Origin: an uncultured Prevotellaceae bacterium | GTDB lineage: Bacteria > Bacteroidota > Bacteroidia > Bacteroidales > Muribaculaceae | Assembly (NCBI GenBank): GCA_946186575.1 | Contig: CAMHNO010000004.1 | Location: forward strand, 1 to 64,000 | Reading direction: 5' to 3' | Length of the DNA: 64,000 nucleotides | Part shown: one piece after another, positions 9,144 through 18,214 of the stretch | Layout of the letters: each line of letters opens with the position of its first letter | Position numbering within the stretch: the stretch's first letter is position 1 | Translations under genes and position numbers: made by a program | The notes under the pieces: model-generated | What the model saw: the letters and a program-made list of their open reading frames with translations, nothing else | What the model was told of the DNA's origin: nothing | Database searches by the model: none

Positions 9144-9992
9144 TTACCATGAGCTGCTGGCACCACCGCCGCCGCTGGAACCTCCTCCCCAGCTCCATCC
9201 GCCACTACTGCTGCTTGAACTTGAGCTCCAACTGCTGCTGGAACCAGAACTCCAGCTTGAGCCGCTGCTCGACCGTCGGCTTGAGGATGGCGTGATTGAT
9301 GCTGCAATCAATGGTGATGCCATGATTGAGTACCAGTCACTGTTGGTGGGCATGAAGAAGAAGTACCAAATCAGGCCGCAGAGCAGGATGTAGAAAATTG
9401 AATAAACAATCACTGCGATGCGAGAGTTTGACTCTTTCTCCTTTTGCTTTTCTTGGAGGAATGTCGCAATCTCTTGCGGATACTCGCCTTTCATGGCAGG
9501 GGATATGAGGCTCACCGCTTTGCGCACTGCCAATCCGTAGTTGTTCTCTTTGAAAGCCGGTATCATCGAGTCGGTCTGGATTTTCTTGCACAGCAGGTCG
9601 GGAAGGGCTCCCTCGGCGCCATATCCCGTGTGGATGCGCACCTGTCCTCCGCTGTTTTTTGTTTTTGGCTTGATGACGATTAGCACGCCGTTGTTGAGCT
9701 CCTTGTCACCAATTCCCCACTCTTGGAACACTTGCTGGCAGAAGTCCTCGATTTCCATCCCATCGAGCGACTCTACCGTAAGCACAACCACTTGGGTTTT
9801 GTTGTACATATAGAGATTGCGCAGCGAGTCTCTGATTACACTATAATTGGCTGAGTCAATGACATGTGCGTTGTCATAAATAAGGTCGTCGGCAGTCTTG
9901 GGCCTTGGCGGAATTTGTGCCGTTGCCACTATCACTGCCATTATGGCAATTAATGCCAGAGCTATATATCGGGTGTTGATAATCTTTTTCAT
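9144..9992 (-). CDS. TPM-domain (YgcG-like) membrane protein
   Basis: 282 residues. A signal sequence or anchor (1-25, ending ATAQ) is followed by a TPM domain (about 33-170; YDNAHVID, TQVVVLTVESLDG, LNNGVLIV, RIHTGYGAEG). A membrane segment lies at about 198-220 (YILLCGLIWYFFF), then a Ser/Trp/Gly-rich tail ending GGGSSGGGGASSSW. TPM domains are extracytoplasmic; some act as phosphatases or in photosystem repair, others are uncharacterised. The gene lies between two GYF_2 genes, 12 nt after the upstream one and 21 nt before the downstream one, so the three are probably one transcript. Confidence 0.88.
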   Translation of the reverse strand: MKKIINTRYIALALIAIMAVIVATAQIPPRPKTADDLIYDNAHVIDSANYSVIRDSLRNLYMYNKTQVVVLTVESLDGMEIEDFCQQVFQEWGIGDKELNNGVLIVIKPKTKNSGGQVRIHTGYGAEGALPDLLCKKIQTDSMIPAFKENNYGLAVRKAVSLISPAMKGEYPQEIATFLQEKQKEKESNSRIAVIVYSIFYILLCGLIWYFFFMPTNSDWYSIMASPLIAASITPSSSRRSSSGSSWSSGSSSSWSSSSSSSSGGWSWGGGSSGGGGASSSW

Positions 9993-10004
9993 AGTGCTTG
10001 AGTT

Positions 10005-10754
10005 TTAGCAGATGTAGACATAGTAAGCCGATTGTACAAGTATTATCAAGAATCCTGCGGCGGCAGTAGCGCTCACTAAAAATCCGTTGAATTTGCTCAA
10101 CTTCTCGGCTTTAAGTCGCGACTCGCTATCCTTTTGGTGGGAGATTATGTTTAAACTCTTGATTTTCTGGCCAATTGCTATTCCTGCAATGCTGAGGATA
10201 GCTCCCACAATGTCAAGGTAGATGTAGAAGAATGTAGTCCAGCCAAATAATGCCATCAGTGCATGGCTGATGACGAACACAAGCAGCCAAATTGCCTCGT
10301 TGCGCCAGTCGGCTACAGGGTAGTCATATTTGGTTTTTTTCTTGTTTTTGGATGTCTTTTTCTTTTCCTCTTTTTCCTTCTGCTTTTTCTTTTCCTTTAT
10401 CTCGGTTTTGCGTTTCTCGCGAGCGGCGACAAGCTTTTTGTTTGCTTCCGATTCTTTTTGCTCAAGCAGAGTCTTCAGCTCATCTATTTCTTTTTTTGTG
10501 TCGTGGAGCTCTCGCTGCAGGGTTATGGTGTCGGGCATGGGCGGTGGTGCTTGTGTGGGAGCAGGCGTTGGTGGTAGTGGTGGTGGCGTGGCAACAAAGA
10601 GATCGCTGAGCTCGTCAACGAGTTTTGCTGCTTTCCACGCAGGCATACCGCTGCTCCACACCAGTGAGTTGGGTTTGAGGCCGTTTGCCAGCAGTTCTTC
10701 TTTCTTGAACGGCCCGGCGCGCCTCTTACCGGGTAATGCAATGTAGTAGTCCAT
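10005..10754 (-). CDS. GYF_2-domain membrane protein
   Basis: 249 residues. GYF_2 domain at 1-52 (YYIALPG, GPFKKEEL, LVWSSGMPAW), a proline-rich stretch (about 56-75), a very Lys/Glu-rich coiled coil (about 78-135) and three membrane segments (about 150-249). The membrane region aligns by eye with that of the 8112 product (shared FFY-hydrophobic-LD, KSLN.IS, KA.KL..NG.LVS). It lacks the fourth segment and the Gly-W tail. It is the first gene of the cassette and has a strong promoter. Confidence 0.82.
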   Translation of the reverse strand: MDYYIALPGKRRAGPFKKEELLANGLKPNSLVWSSGMPAWKAAKLVDELSDLFVATPPPLPPTPAPTQAPPPMPDTITLQRELHDTKKEIDELKTLLEQKESEANKKLVAAREKRKTEIKEKKKQKEKEEKKKTSKNKKKTKYDYPVADWRNEAIWLLVFVISHALMALFGWTTFFYIYLDIVGAILSIAGIAIGQKIKSLNIISHQKDSESRLKAEKLSKFNGFLVSATAAAGFLIILVQSAYYVYIC

Positions 10755-10797
10755 GTTGTAATGCGTTGATTTGTCTGTTTCTGGTTGTTATTTATTG

Positions 10798-10828
10798 CAA
10801 AGATAAAAGAATTTTGCTGATTATCAAA
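10798..10828 (-). promoter_or_regulatory. Promoter of the GYF/TPM cassette
   Basis: On the minus strand TTTG (10828-10825), 19 nt, then TATCTTTG (10805-10798). This is a full match to the Bacteroidota consensus; the leader would be about 37 nt. Confidence 0.7.
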
Positions 10829-11068
10829 AAAATCAATTGAGATAACAAATAAATCATGAAATTGAGCTGTAATTGACTGTCATCTCATGGGGGTTGAAAT
10901 GGCCGATCGTTAAAAAGGTGTAAAAAAACCTTTTTTGCCTTTTATTATCTTAATTTGGGTGTTGCCATTGGTTGTTAAGTATTAATTTTACAGCGTGAAA
11001 AAATGGGCAATTTTGATTAAATAATCAAGATAATTGATGCAAAATGCCTATTTTAAACGTTTTTGTTG

Positions 11069-11076
11069 TAACTTTG
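11069..11076 (+). promoter_or_regulatory. -7 box of the lipoprotein gene
   Basis: TAACTTTG at 11069-11076 predicts a start near 11083, 18 nt before the ATG at 11101. This rules out the in-frame upstream codon at 11044 as the start. No clear TTTG box is seen. Confidence 0.5.
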
Positions 11077-11100
11077 CAAGTTGTTTTTAAACATTCGACA

Positions 11101-12606
11101 ATGAAAAGATACTTTCTTATATATTTAGTGATGGCTGCGATGGTGGCAATGAACCTGCAGTCATGCAATAAAAAAGACGAGCCCGAGAGCTCTACGTCAA
11201 CCGACTACACCGTGTATTCGAGCGCAAGCACAATGGTGAGCTCGTTCTCGCTGAAGGACAACTCCAAGATTCTTGCCAACCTCTCGAATGTGAAGTTTGC
11301 CATCGACCAGGAGCGTGGCCTCATCTATAATGCCGACTCGCTGCCGAAGGGCACCCGAGTGAACGCTCTGTGTGTGGACCTGACCTGCGCCAGCACAGTG
11401 AGCTCACGCCAGTTCATAGTGAAAAACGGCAGTGTGCAGGGCGACACCACAATCACTTTCACCAGTTCGTCGCGCGACTCAATCGACTTCACTGGCGACG
11501 TGACGCTGCGCATCATCTCGCGCGATGGCAACCACACGCGTGACTACAAGGTGAGCGTTAACGTGCACAAGCTTAACCCCGACACCATCACCTGGCCTGA
11601 GAGCCAGCGACGCGAGCTGCCCGACGTGAACGGCACGCTCACTGCGTCGAAGACTGTGGCCCTCGACGACAGCTTCGTGAGCCTGGTTCATGATGCGGAC
11701 GGATATGCTTTGCTGGCCATCGACACCTTAATGAACGAGGGGTGGGAGAAAAAAACGCTCGCATTGCCATTCACGCCACAAGTTAAGAGCTTTACGGCAA
11801 CAAGCGACGCAATCTACCTGCTCGACACCAATGGCGAATTGTTCAAGAGCACCAATCTGGGAACCGACTGGACCGACTGTGGCGTCGCATGGCAGACCAT
11901 CGTGGGAGGCTACGACAACAAGTTGTTAGGAGTGATGCGTGATGGCGAGCAGTTCAAGCACGATGAGTATCCTCGCTCGCAGGGCTTTGTGCCAAGCCAG
12001 GTGCCACAGGGGTTCCCGGTGACAGCCATGAGCCAGCTTGTGATGGCAAGCAACGAGTGGACATCACAGCAGCAAGCGATGATTGCCGGTGGCGTGCTCT
12101 CGAGTGGCGCGCTAACCAACAACGTGTGGGGCTATGACGGCAAGCGCTGGGGACTCTTGAACCAGAGCGGCGGCGCCAACGTGCTCCCCAAACTTCACGA
12201 CGCGGTTTTGCTGAAGTATTATACCTGCACCTTCGACGACAGTTACTCACTTGTGAAGAGACACACTTGGATGGTGATGGGTGGGGTTCTCGAGAACGGC
12301 TCTTACAACACTGTCACCTACACCTCGGTTGACCAGGGTCTGCACTGGAATACTGGCAGCACTGGCGTTCAGAAGCCCGATTACATGCCATCATTCTTAG
12401 GCGCTCAGGCTTTCACCGTGGTTCGTCGCACCTCGCGCAGCAACGCGCCTCGCCTGCTGGGCTATAACCCAGGCCAGATTACACCCCTGACCGAGTGGGA
12501 CAGCCCCTACGTCTACCTCTTTGGTGGCTATGGCGATTCCGGCAATGCCCTTAACAATGTGTGGGAAGGCGTTTTGACTGGCGTGACTTATCGTCCAGTG
12601 TATTGA
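11101..12606 (+). CDS. DUF6242-like exported lipoprotein
   Basis: 501 residues starting MKRYFLIYLV, with a lipoprotein signal peptide ending LQS-C (Cys at 21). An N-terminal beta-sandwich region (about 35-165) precedes a long region with features of a beta-propeller or kelch-like fold (IDTLMNEGWEKK, DTNGELFKSTNLGTDW, MVMGGVLENGSYN, YLFGGYGDSGNALNNVW). The layout fits the DUF6242 lipoproteins of Bacteroidales, whose function is unknown. The start is set by the lipoprotein signal and the promoter; an in-frame codon at 11044 would add 19 residues before it. Confidence 0.75.
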   Translation: MKRYFLIYLVMAAMVAMNLQSCNKKDEPESSTSTDYTVYSSASTMVSSFSLKDNSKILANLSNVKFAIDQERGLIYNADSLPKGTRVNALCVDLTCASTVSSRQFIVKNGSVQGDTTITFTSSSRDSIDFTGDVTLRIISRDGNHTRDYKVSVNVHKLNPDTITWPESQRRELPDVNGTLTASKTVALDDSFVSLVHDADGYALLAIDTLMNEGWEKKTLALPFTPQVKSFTATSDAIYLLDTNGELFKSTNLGTDWTDCGVAWQTIVGGYDNKLLGVMRDGEQFKHDEYPRSQGFVPSQVPQGFPVTAMSQLVMASNEWTSQQQAMIAGGVLSSGALTNNVWGYDGKRWGLLNQSGGANVLPKLHDAVLLKYYTCTFDDSYSLVKRHTWMVMGGVLENGSYNTVTYTSVDQGLHWNTGSTGVQKPDYMPSFLGAQAFTVVRRTSRSNAPRLLGYNPGQITPLTEWDSPYVYLFGGYGDSGNALNNVWEGVLTGVTYRPVY

Positions 12607-12738
12607 TCTTAATCAAGGTTAAGACCTAAAAATGTTTAATTAATGAGCTCTTGGTTGAGACTGATATACTAATTTGAGGCAAAAAATCGTTTTTATATTT
12701 ATCACAATTCACACAACATTTAGCACAAAGCAACGATA

Positions 12739-13407
12739 ATGAAAAAACGAATTGCAATACTGATGCTGCTTGCTTCAGCTCTCATGGCGGTGAGTGCGCA
12801 AGACTACCGCTACGAAGTGGGTCCAGCGCTCGGTGTGACGGGCTATCTGGGCGATGTGAACAACAGCAACATGTACAAGATGCCTCGAGTGGCCGGTGGC
12901 GGCTTGTTCAGGTACAACTTGAACACTCGCTTTGCCGTGAAGGGCAATCTCTTCTATGTGGGACTTGCGGGCGACAGCAAGAACATTGACTCGCAGTTCC
13001 CGAATGGAGAACAATATAAATTCTCGTCGCATGTGATAGACCTTGGCGCTCAGTTTGAGTTCAATTTCTTTCACTTTGGCGAGGGAGCTAAATATAAGAA
13101 CTACAAGCGCTTCACGCCCTACATTCTTGCGGGAATAGGGGCTGAGATGGCGATTGTGGGAGGCAAGTTCAACATGGGCATGGTGCTGCCGCTGGGTGTG
13201 GGCATGAAGTTCCGCCTGAAGCCGCGCCTGAACTTAGGTTTTGAGTTCACCATGCGTAAGTCGTTCAGCGACAAGGTGGATGGCATCACCGACCTCTATG
13301 GCTACAAGCATGGCATTGCCAAGAACACCGACTGGTACTCGGTGGCTGCTTTCACTATAACCTACGAGTTTAGCAAGCGCTGCGTGAAGTGCCATTATAT
13401 AGAATAA
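12739..13407 (+). CDS. DUF6089-family outer-membrane beta-barrel protein
   Basis: 222 residues with a signal peptide (1-20, ending VSAQ) and alternating beta-strand pattern typical of an eight-stranded barrel (YLGDVNNSNM, GGGLFRYNLNTRFAVKG, FTPYILAGIG, FRLKPRLNLGFEF). The family is known to sit directly upstream of uppS and bamA in Bacteroidota, as here (45 nt before uppS), which suggests a role in envelope assembly; none is proven. Confidence 0.8.
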   Translation: MKKRIAILMLLASALMAVSAQDYRYEVGPALGVTGYLGDVNNSNMYKMPRVAGGGLFRYNLNTRFAVKGNLFYVGLAGDSKNIDSQFPNGEQYKFSSHVIDLGAQFEFNFFHFGEGAKYKNYKRFTPYILAGIGAEMAIVGGKFNMGMVLPLGVGMKFRLKPRLNLGFEFTMRKSFSDKVDGITDLYGYKHGIAKNTDWYSVAAFTITYEFSKRCVKCHYIE

Positions 13408-13452
13408 GCAAATTAAAATTATTAAGATACACACACGAAAACAAATAATATA

Positions 13453-14208
13453 ATGTCGGCGATTGAGAAAATAGACAGGGCGCGCCTTCCAAAGCATGTT
13501 GCTATCATCATGGATGGCAACGGCCGCTGGGCAAAGCAGCGAGGGCTATTGCGTTCGATAGGTCATGAAAACGGAGTGACTACCGTGCGGCAAATTACCG
13601 AGATGGCAAGCGAGCTTGGAATAGGCTTCTTGACACTTTACACGTTCTCGACCGAGAATTGGAATCGTCCGCAGGACGAGGTTGACGCTCTGATGAACCT
13701 GATTGTTGTCTCGATTGAACAGCAAACCCCCGACTTGATAAAGAATAATGTGCGCCTGACCACGATAGGCAACATGGAGAGAATGCCCAGCTTTGCCCGC
13801 GAACGCCTGAGCAAGTGCATGTCCGACACCAGCCATTGCACAGGGCTGGTATTGTGCTTGGCATTGAGCTACTCGGCAAGATGGGAAATCGTGGAGGCGG
13901 CCAAGCGAATTGCCCGTAGAGCTATGGCAGGCGAAATCCAAGTTGACGATATCGACGAGGACATCGTTGCCGGAGCTATGGCTACTTGCAATATGCCTGA
14001 CCCCGACTTGCTCATTCGCACCGCTGGCGACGAGCGCGTGAGCAACTTCTTGCTGTGGCAGATTGCCTATAGCGAGCTCTATTTCACACCAAAGTTCTGG
14101 CCCGACTTCACCAAGGAAGACTTCTGCGAGGCGATAGTCAATTATCAGAGCCGCGAGCGCAGGTTTGGAAAAACCAGTGAACAACTCACCATCAACGATC
14201 AAAAATGA
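13453..14208 (+). CDS. uppS: Isoprenyl transferase (undecaprenyl diphosphate synthase)
   Basis: 251-residue cis-prenyltransferase that condenses isopentenyl diphosphate units to the C55 carrier used for peptidoglycan and surface glycans. The catalytic motif [17 protein letters not shown] places the key Asp at residue 21; [13 protein letters not shown], the conserved ALSYSAR and the late signature [23 protein letters not shown] are present. It is full length. The stop codon lies 4 nt before the bamA start, indicating one transcript with translational coupling. Confidence 0.96.
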   Translation: MSAIEKIDRARLPKHVAIIMDGNGRWAKQRGLLRSIGHENGVTTVRQITEMASELGIGFLTLYTFSTENWNRPQDEVDALMNLIVVSIEQQTPDLIKNNVRLTTIGNMERMPSFARERLSKCMSDTSHCTGLVLCLALSYSARWEIVEAAKRIARRAMAGEIQVDDIDEDIVAGAMATCNMPDPDLLIRTAGDERVSNFLLWQIAYSELYFTPKFWPDFTKEDFCEAIVNYQSRERRFGKTSEQLTINDQK

Positions 14209-14212
14209 AACT

Positions 14213-16867
14213 ATGCGATATTTTAAGGTTTTAATCATCATTTTACTCTTCATGGGACTGGGTGGAGCCACAGCTCTTAAAGCCCAGGAATCCTATACTG
14301 TCAATGACACAATCTTCAACCCCAAGCTTGTGTTTAATGGCATGCCAAGCAAGTATGAGATTGCAGGCATCAAGGTGACGGGAGTTGATAACTATGAGGA
14401 CTATATCATCATAGGCTACTCTGGCCTGTCGATAGGTCAGCGCATTGACATTCCTGGTGGTGAGCTCAAGGCAGCCGCCAAGCGCTTTTGGCGACAGGGA
14501 TTGTTCTCGAAGGTGCAAATCAGGGTAGAGAAAATTCATGGCAACAAGGCTTGGCTGGAGTTTGTTCTCAGGCAGCAACCTCGCATCTCCAAGGTCAACT
14601 ATCTTGGCATGAAGAAAAGTGAGCAAAAGGATATCACCGAGCGATTGGGCAACCTTGTGGGTTCGCAAATCACCCCCAACATTGCAAGTCGCATTGAGCA
14701 GATTATAGAGAAATACTATGCCGCAAAGGGCTTTGAGAAGGCCACTTGCAAAGTTCAGCAGCAAGAGGACCTGAGTAAGCAAAACGAGGTGATAGTTGAT
14801 ATCATTGTCGACAAGCACGAGAAAATCAAGGTGCACAAGATCTACATCGAGGGCAACGAAGTGCTGAGCGATGGTGCTATCAAGAGAGCCATGAAGAAAA
14901 CCAATGAGGGCGGAATCCTTAATGTGCTCAAGTGGTTCAGCCAGAAGAAGTTTGTAAGAACCGACTACGAGGATGACAAGCAGCGCATCATCGACAAATA
15001 TAACGAGAAAGGTTATCGCGATGCTGTGATTGTTTGGGATAGCATTGCCAACTACGACGAAAAGAGCGTGGACGTGTACATGCGCATCGAAGAGGGACAC
15101 AAATACTACATCTCCAATATCAACTGGGTGGGCAACACCGTCTATCCCACTGCAGTGCTCAATGGCGTGCTGGGATTTGAAAAGGGTGACGTCTATAACC
15201 AGAAGTTGCTCAACAAGCGCACAAGCGAGGACGATGATGCCGTTGCCAACATGTACATGAACAACGGCTACCTCTTTTTCCAGATTGTGCCCACCGAGAC
15301 TAAGATTGAAGGCGACTCCGTCGAACTTGAGATGCGAGTCTATGAAGGGCGTCAAGCACGCATCAACAAAGTGGTAATCAATGGTAACGACCGCCTCTAT
15401 GAGAAGGTGGTAAGGCGTGAGCTGCGTGTGCGACCGGGCGAGCTCTTCAGCAAGGAAGACCTCGTGCGCTCGGCACGTGAGATTGCGCAAACCGGCCATT
15501 TCGATCCAGAGAAGATGGACATCCGTCCCGAGCCTAACGAGGAAGACGGCACCGTCGATATCATCCTGAACCTCGAATCGAAGGCCAACGACCAAATCGA
15601 AGTTTCGGCAGGTTGGGGACAGACGGGTATTATTGGTAAAGTCACACTCAAGTTCACCAACTTCTCAATAAAGAACTTGTTCCACCCCTCGGCCTATAAG
15701 GGCATCATTCCGCAGGGCGATGGACAGACATTCTCGATTAGCGCGCAGACCAACGCCAAATACTACCAAGCCTACAGCCTCTCGTTTGTGGATCCCTGGT
15801 TTGGTGGCAAGCGTCCTAACACCCTGTCGGTTTCGGCATTCTACAGCCGCACTACCGGTATCAACTCGTCGTTCTACAACACTCAATACCAGAACTACAT
15901 GATCAACACCATGTACAATGGCATGTACAACGGCTACAACAGCTATAATCCCTATTATGGCAGTGGCAACTATTACGAAAATGCCTACGACCCCAACAAG
16001 TATCTGCAGATGGCTGGTGTGACCATCGGTTTCGGTAAGCGTCTGAAGTGGCCCGACGACTATTTCACCCTCATGGCCGACCTCAGCTACCAGTGGTACA
16101 GCCTCAAGAATTGGGAGTATATGTACTACATGAAGAATGGCGTGAGCAATTCTCTCGTACTGGGTCTTACGCTCTCGCGCAACAGTATCGACAATCCTCT
16201 CTATACTCGTCGTGGTAGTTCGTTCACCCTCTCGTTCCATGCCACACCTCCAGCCAATCTTTTTGGCAAAAAGGACTGGAAGGCACTGAGCGAGGCTGGC
16301 ACCGATGCTGCTAAGAAAGACCTATACCGCTGGATCGAGTATTGGAAAGTTAAGTTCCAGGCCAAGACCTACACGCCGCTCACCGACCCCAACGGGCGCT
16401 GGACTCTCGTGCTCATGACACGTGCCGACTTTGGACTGCTGGGCAGTTGGAACAAACACTTGAAATCGCCGTTCGAGACCTTCTATGTGGGAGGTGATGG
16501 CATGAGTGGTAGCTACACTTATGCTACCGAGACCATAGCTCTGCGTGGTTATGAGAACGGCTCGCTCACACCTTATGGTCAGGAGGGTTATGCCTATAAC
16601 CGCTATGTTGTGGAGCTGCACTTCCCATTGATGCTCTCGACAAGCGCAACTATCTATCCTCTGATTTTTGCTGAGGCAGGTAATGCCTGGACAAGCGTTA
16701 AGAAGTTCAACCCCTTCGACCTGAAACGTTCGGTGGGTGTGGGAGCTCGCATCTATCTGCCAATGATAGGCATGATGGGTATTGACTGGGGCTATGGTTT
16801 CGACACCGATGCCTATGGTCGCAAGGGTGGTAGCAACTTCCACTTCGTGCTTGGACAAGAGTTCTAA
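14213..16867 (+). CDS. bamA: Outer membrane protein assembly factor BamA
   Basis: 884 residues from MRYFKVLII. A signal peptide (about 1-23) is followed by POTRA repeats (about 45-440; for example GNEVLSDGAIKRAMK, GNDRLYEKVVRRELRVRPGE) and an Omp85 barrel (about 450-884) ending in the F-terminated strand FHFVLGQEF. BamA inserts beta-barrel proteins into the outer membrane. A Tyr/Asn/Gly-rich insertion (about 560-605) is probably an extracellular loop. An in-frame codon at 14165 inside uppS is rejected because it would put 16 residues before the signal peptide. Confidence 0.95.
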   Translation: MRYFKVLIIILLFMGLGGATALKAQESYTVNDTIFNPKLVFNGMPSKYEIAGIKVTGVDNYEDYIIIGYSGLSIGQRIDIPGGELKAAAKRFWRQGLFSKVQIRVEKIHGNKAWLEFVLRQQPRISKVNYLGMKKSEQKDITERLGNLVGSQITPNIASRIEQIIEKYYAAKGFEKATCKVQQQEDLSKQNEVIVDIIVDKHEKIKVHKIYIEGNEVLSDGAIKRAMKKTNEGGILNVLKWFSQKKFVRTDYEDDKQRIIDKYNEKGYRDAVIVWDSIANYDEKSVDVYMRIEEGHKYYISNINWVGNTVYPTAVLNGVLGFEKGDVYNQKLLNKRTSEDDDAVANMYMNNGYLFFQIVPTETKIEGDSVELEMRVYEGRQARINKVVINGNDRLYEKVVRRELRVRPGELFSKEDLVRSAREIAQTGHFDPEKMDIRPEPNEEDGTVDIILNLESKANDQIEVSAGWGQTGIIGKVTLKFTNFSIKNLFHPSAYKGIIPQGDGQTFSISAQTNAKYYQAYSLSFVDPWFGGKRPNTLSVSAFYSRTTGINSSFYNTQYQNYMINTMYNGMYNGYNSYNPYYGSGNYYENAYDPNKYLQMAGVTIGFGKRLKWPDDYFTLMADLSYQWYSLKNWEYMYYMKNGVSNSLVLGLTLSRNSIDNPLYTRRGSSFTLSFHATPPANLFGKKDWKALSEAGTDAAKKDLYRWIEYWKVKFQAKTYTPLTDPNGRWTLVLMTRADFGLLGSWNKHLKSPFETFYVGGDGMSGSYTYATETIALRGYENGSLTPYGQEGYAYNRYVVELHFPLMLSTSATIYPLIFAEAGNAWTSVKKFNPFDLKRSVGVGARIYLPMIGMMGIDWGYGFDTDAYGRKGGSNFHFVLGQEF

Positions 16868-16958
16868 GGTTAACTGATGGCAATAATTAAACTTTTAACT
16901 TAAAATTGAGTCAAAAGCAAGCAGATATTAACAGTTAAAGACATACAATAAAATCAAA

Positions 16959-17474
16959 ATGAAAAAGTTTGCATTATTATTAGTGGCTATGGTGGCTTGC
17001 ATGGCACCAGCCAGCGCACAGAAGTTTGCCCTCGTCGACATGGAGTATATCTTAAAGAACATTCCTGCCTATGAGATGGCCAACGAGCAATTGAAGCAAG
17101 TGTCACAGCGATGGGAACGTGAGGTGGAAGAGCTCAAGAAAGAAGCCGACACCATGTATAAGAACTATCAGAGCGACATGGTGTTCCTCACCGACGATCA
17201 AAAGAAGAAAAAAGAAGAAGAGATCGTTGCCAAAGAAAAAGAGGCATCGCAGCTCAACTACAAGTACTTTGGCCCACAGGGTGAGCTCTTCAAGAAGCGT
17301 CAGTCGCTGATGAAGCCCATTCAGGACGACATCTATGCAGCCGTGAAAAAGGTGAGCGAGGAGCGAGGAGTGCAGGTTATCTTTGACCGTGCATCGTCGC
17401 AGAGCATAATCTTTGCCTCGCCCAATATTGATGTCAGCAACCAAGTTCTTGAGAAATTGGGCTATTCAAAGTAA
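16959..17474 (+). CDS. OmpH/Skp-family periplasmic chaperone (first copy)
   Basis: 171 residues, signal peptide ending SAQ (about residue 21), then FALVDMEYILKNIPAYE and a long charged coiled coil (about 45-125) typical of the Skp tentacles, ending with VIFDRASSQSIIFAS. Skp-like proteins hold unfolded outer-membrane proteins for delivery to BamA, encoded just upstream (91-nt gap). Confidence 0.9.
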   Translation: MKKFALLLVAMVACMAPASAQKFALVDMEYILKNIPAYEMANEQLKQVSQRWEREVEELKKEADTMYKNYQSDMVFLTDDQKKKKEEEIVAKEKEASQLNYKYFGPQGELFKKRQSLMKPIQDDIYAAVKKVSEERGVQVIFDRASSQSIIFASPNIDVSNQVLEKLGYSK

Positions 17475-17522
17475 AAACTCATTGAAAAACTACATTATTA
17501 ATAACAAACCAATTAATTGATT

Positions 17523-18026
17523 ATGTTAAAGAAAATCTTACTTGCAGTCCTCGTGGCTGCTCCCTTGTTCGTTCAGGCTCAAACAGTGAAATTTGGCGCA
17601 TTGAATCCTCAAGAAATTCTTAATGTGATGCCTGAAATGACAACTGCCAACAACACGCTAAGTCAACTTCAAGAGAAATATGTTGCTCAGGCCAAGACCC
17701 TCGAGGACGAAATCCAGAAGAAGGAGGTAGAATATCAAGAGCTGGTAAAGAATAAGGCAGCTCAGGCAACTCTTGATGCCAAGCAGAAGGAGTATGAAGA
17801 CCTGTTGGGACGTTATCAGACCTTCCGTCAAACAGCTCAGCAAGATATGCAACGTCAGCAAGAGACATTGTTTGCCCCCATCCAGCAAAAGCTCATGAAT
17901 GCCATTCAGGCAGTGGGTGCCGAGGGGCACTACGCTGGCATTCTCGACTCGTCGAGCTTACTCTATCGTGGCGACAACATCGAGGATATCTCGGCCAAGG
18001 TTAAAGCAAAACTTGGCATTAAGTAA
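17523..18026 (+). CDS. OmpH/Skp-family periplasmic chaperone (second copy)
   Basis: 167 residues from MLKKILLAVLVAAP; a TTG two codons upstream is in frame but ATG is preferred. Signal peptide ends VQAQ, then VKFGALNPQEILNVMPE, a coiled coil (about 50-120, Glu/Gln/Lys-rich) and the conserved end YAGILDSSSLLYRG. It lies 48 nt after the first copy and probably shares its transcript. Confidence 0.9.
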   Translation: MLKKILLAVLVAAPLFVQAQTVKFGALNPQEILNVMPEMTTANNTLSQLQEKYVAQAKTLEDEIQKKEVEYQELVKNKAAQATLDAKQKEYEDLLGRYQTFRQTAQQDMQRQQETLFAPIQQKLMNAIQAVGAEGHYAGILDSSSLLYRGDNIEDISAKVKAKLGIK

Positions 18027-18068
18027 ATAGCTTTATTGCCACTTTAAAAGTTAAACTATTGATTGCAG

Positions 18069-18096
18069 CACGGCGGCTCACAGAGTGGGCGCCGTG
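18069..18096 (+). terminator. Possible terminator after the bamA-ompH block
   Basis: CACGGCG (18069-18075) pairs with CGCCGTG (18090-18096), loop 14 nt, followed by a weak T-containing tract. It lies 43 nt after the stop of the second OmpH gene and before a new -7 box. Confidence 0.45.
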
Positions 18097-18179
18097 TTGC
18101 TGTGTTTATGCCCCTGGCTCAGCCGCGAGGCCAATAAAAAATAGGCATGCAATGGTGCGGCGAATTGTAAAATAATTAC

Positions 18180-18187
18180 TACCTTTG
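18180..18187 (+). promoter_or_regulatory. -7 box of the third OmpH gene
   Basis: TACCTTTG at 18180-18187, 28 nt before the ATG at 18215. No matching upstream box is visible. Together with the preceding hairpin it suggests the third copy is transcribed separately. Confidence 0.5.
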
Positions 18188-18214
18188 CAGTAATAACACA
18201 AAACTCACACAACA

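Larger units (their letters stand above)
10755..11100. other. Divergent intergenic region with two promoters
   Basis: This 346-nt spacer separates the GYF/TPM cassette from the lipoprotein gene. It contains the cassette promoter (10798-10828, minus) and a -7 box for the lipoprotein gene (11069-11076, plus). The middle is AT-rich with no visible gene. Confidence 0.5.

Noticed and set aside
14243..15595. 450-codon minus-strand frame within bamA
   Set aside because: Antisense shadow of a strongly supported gene.
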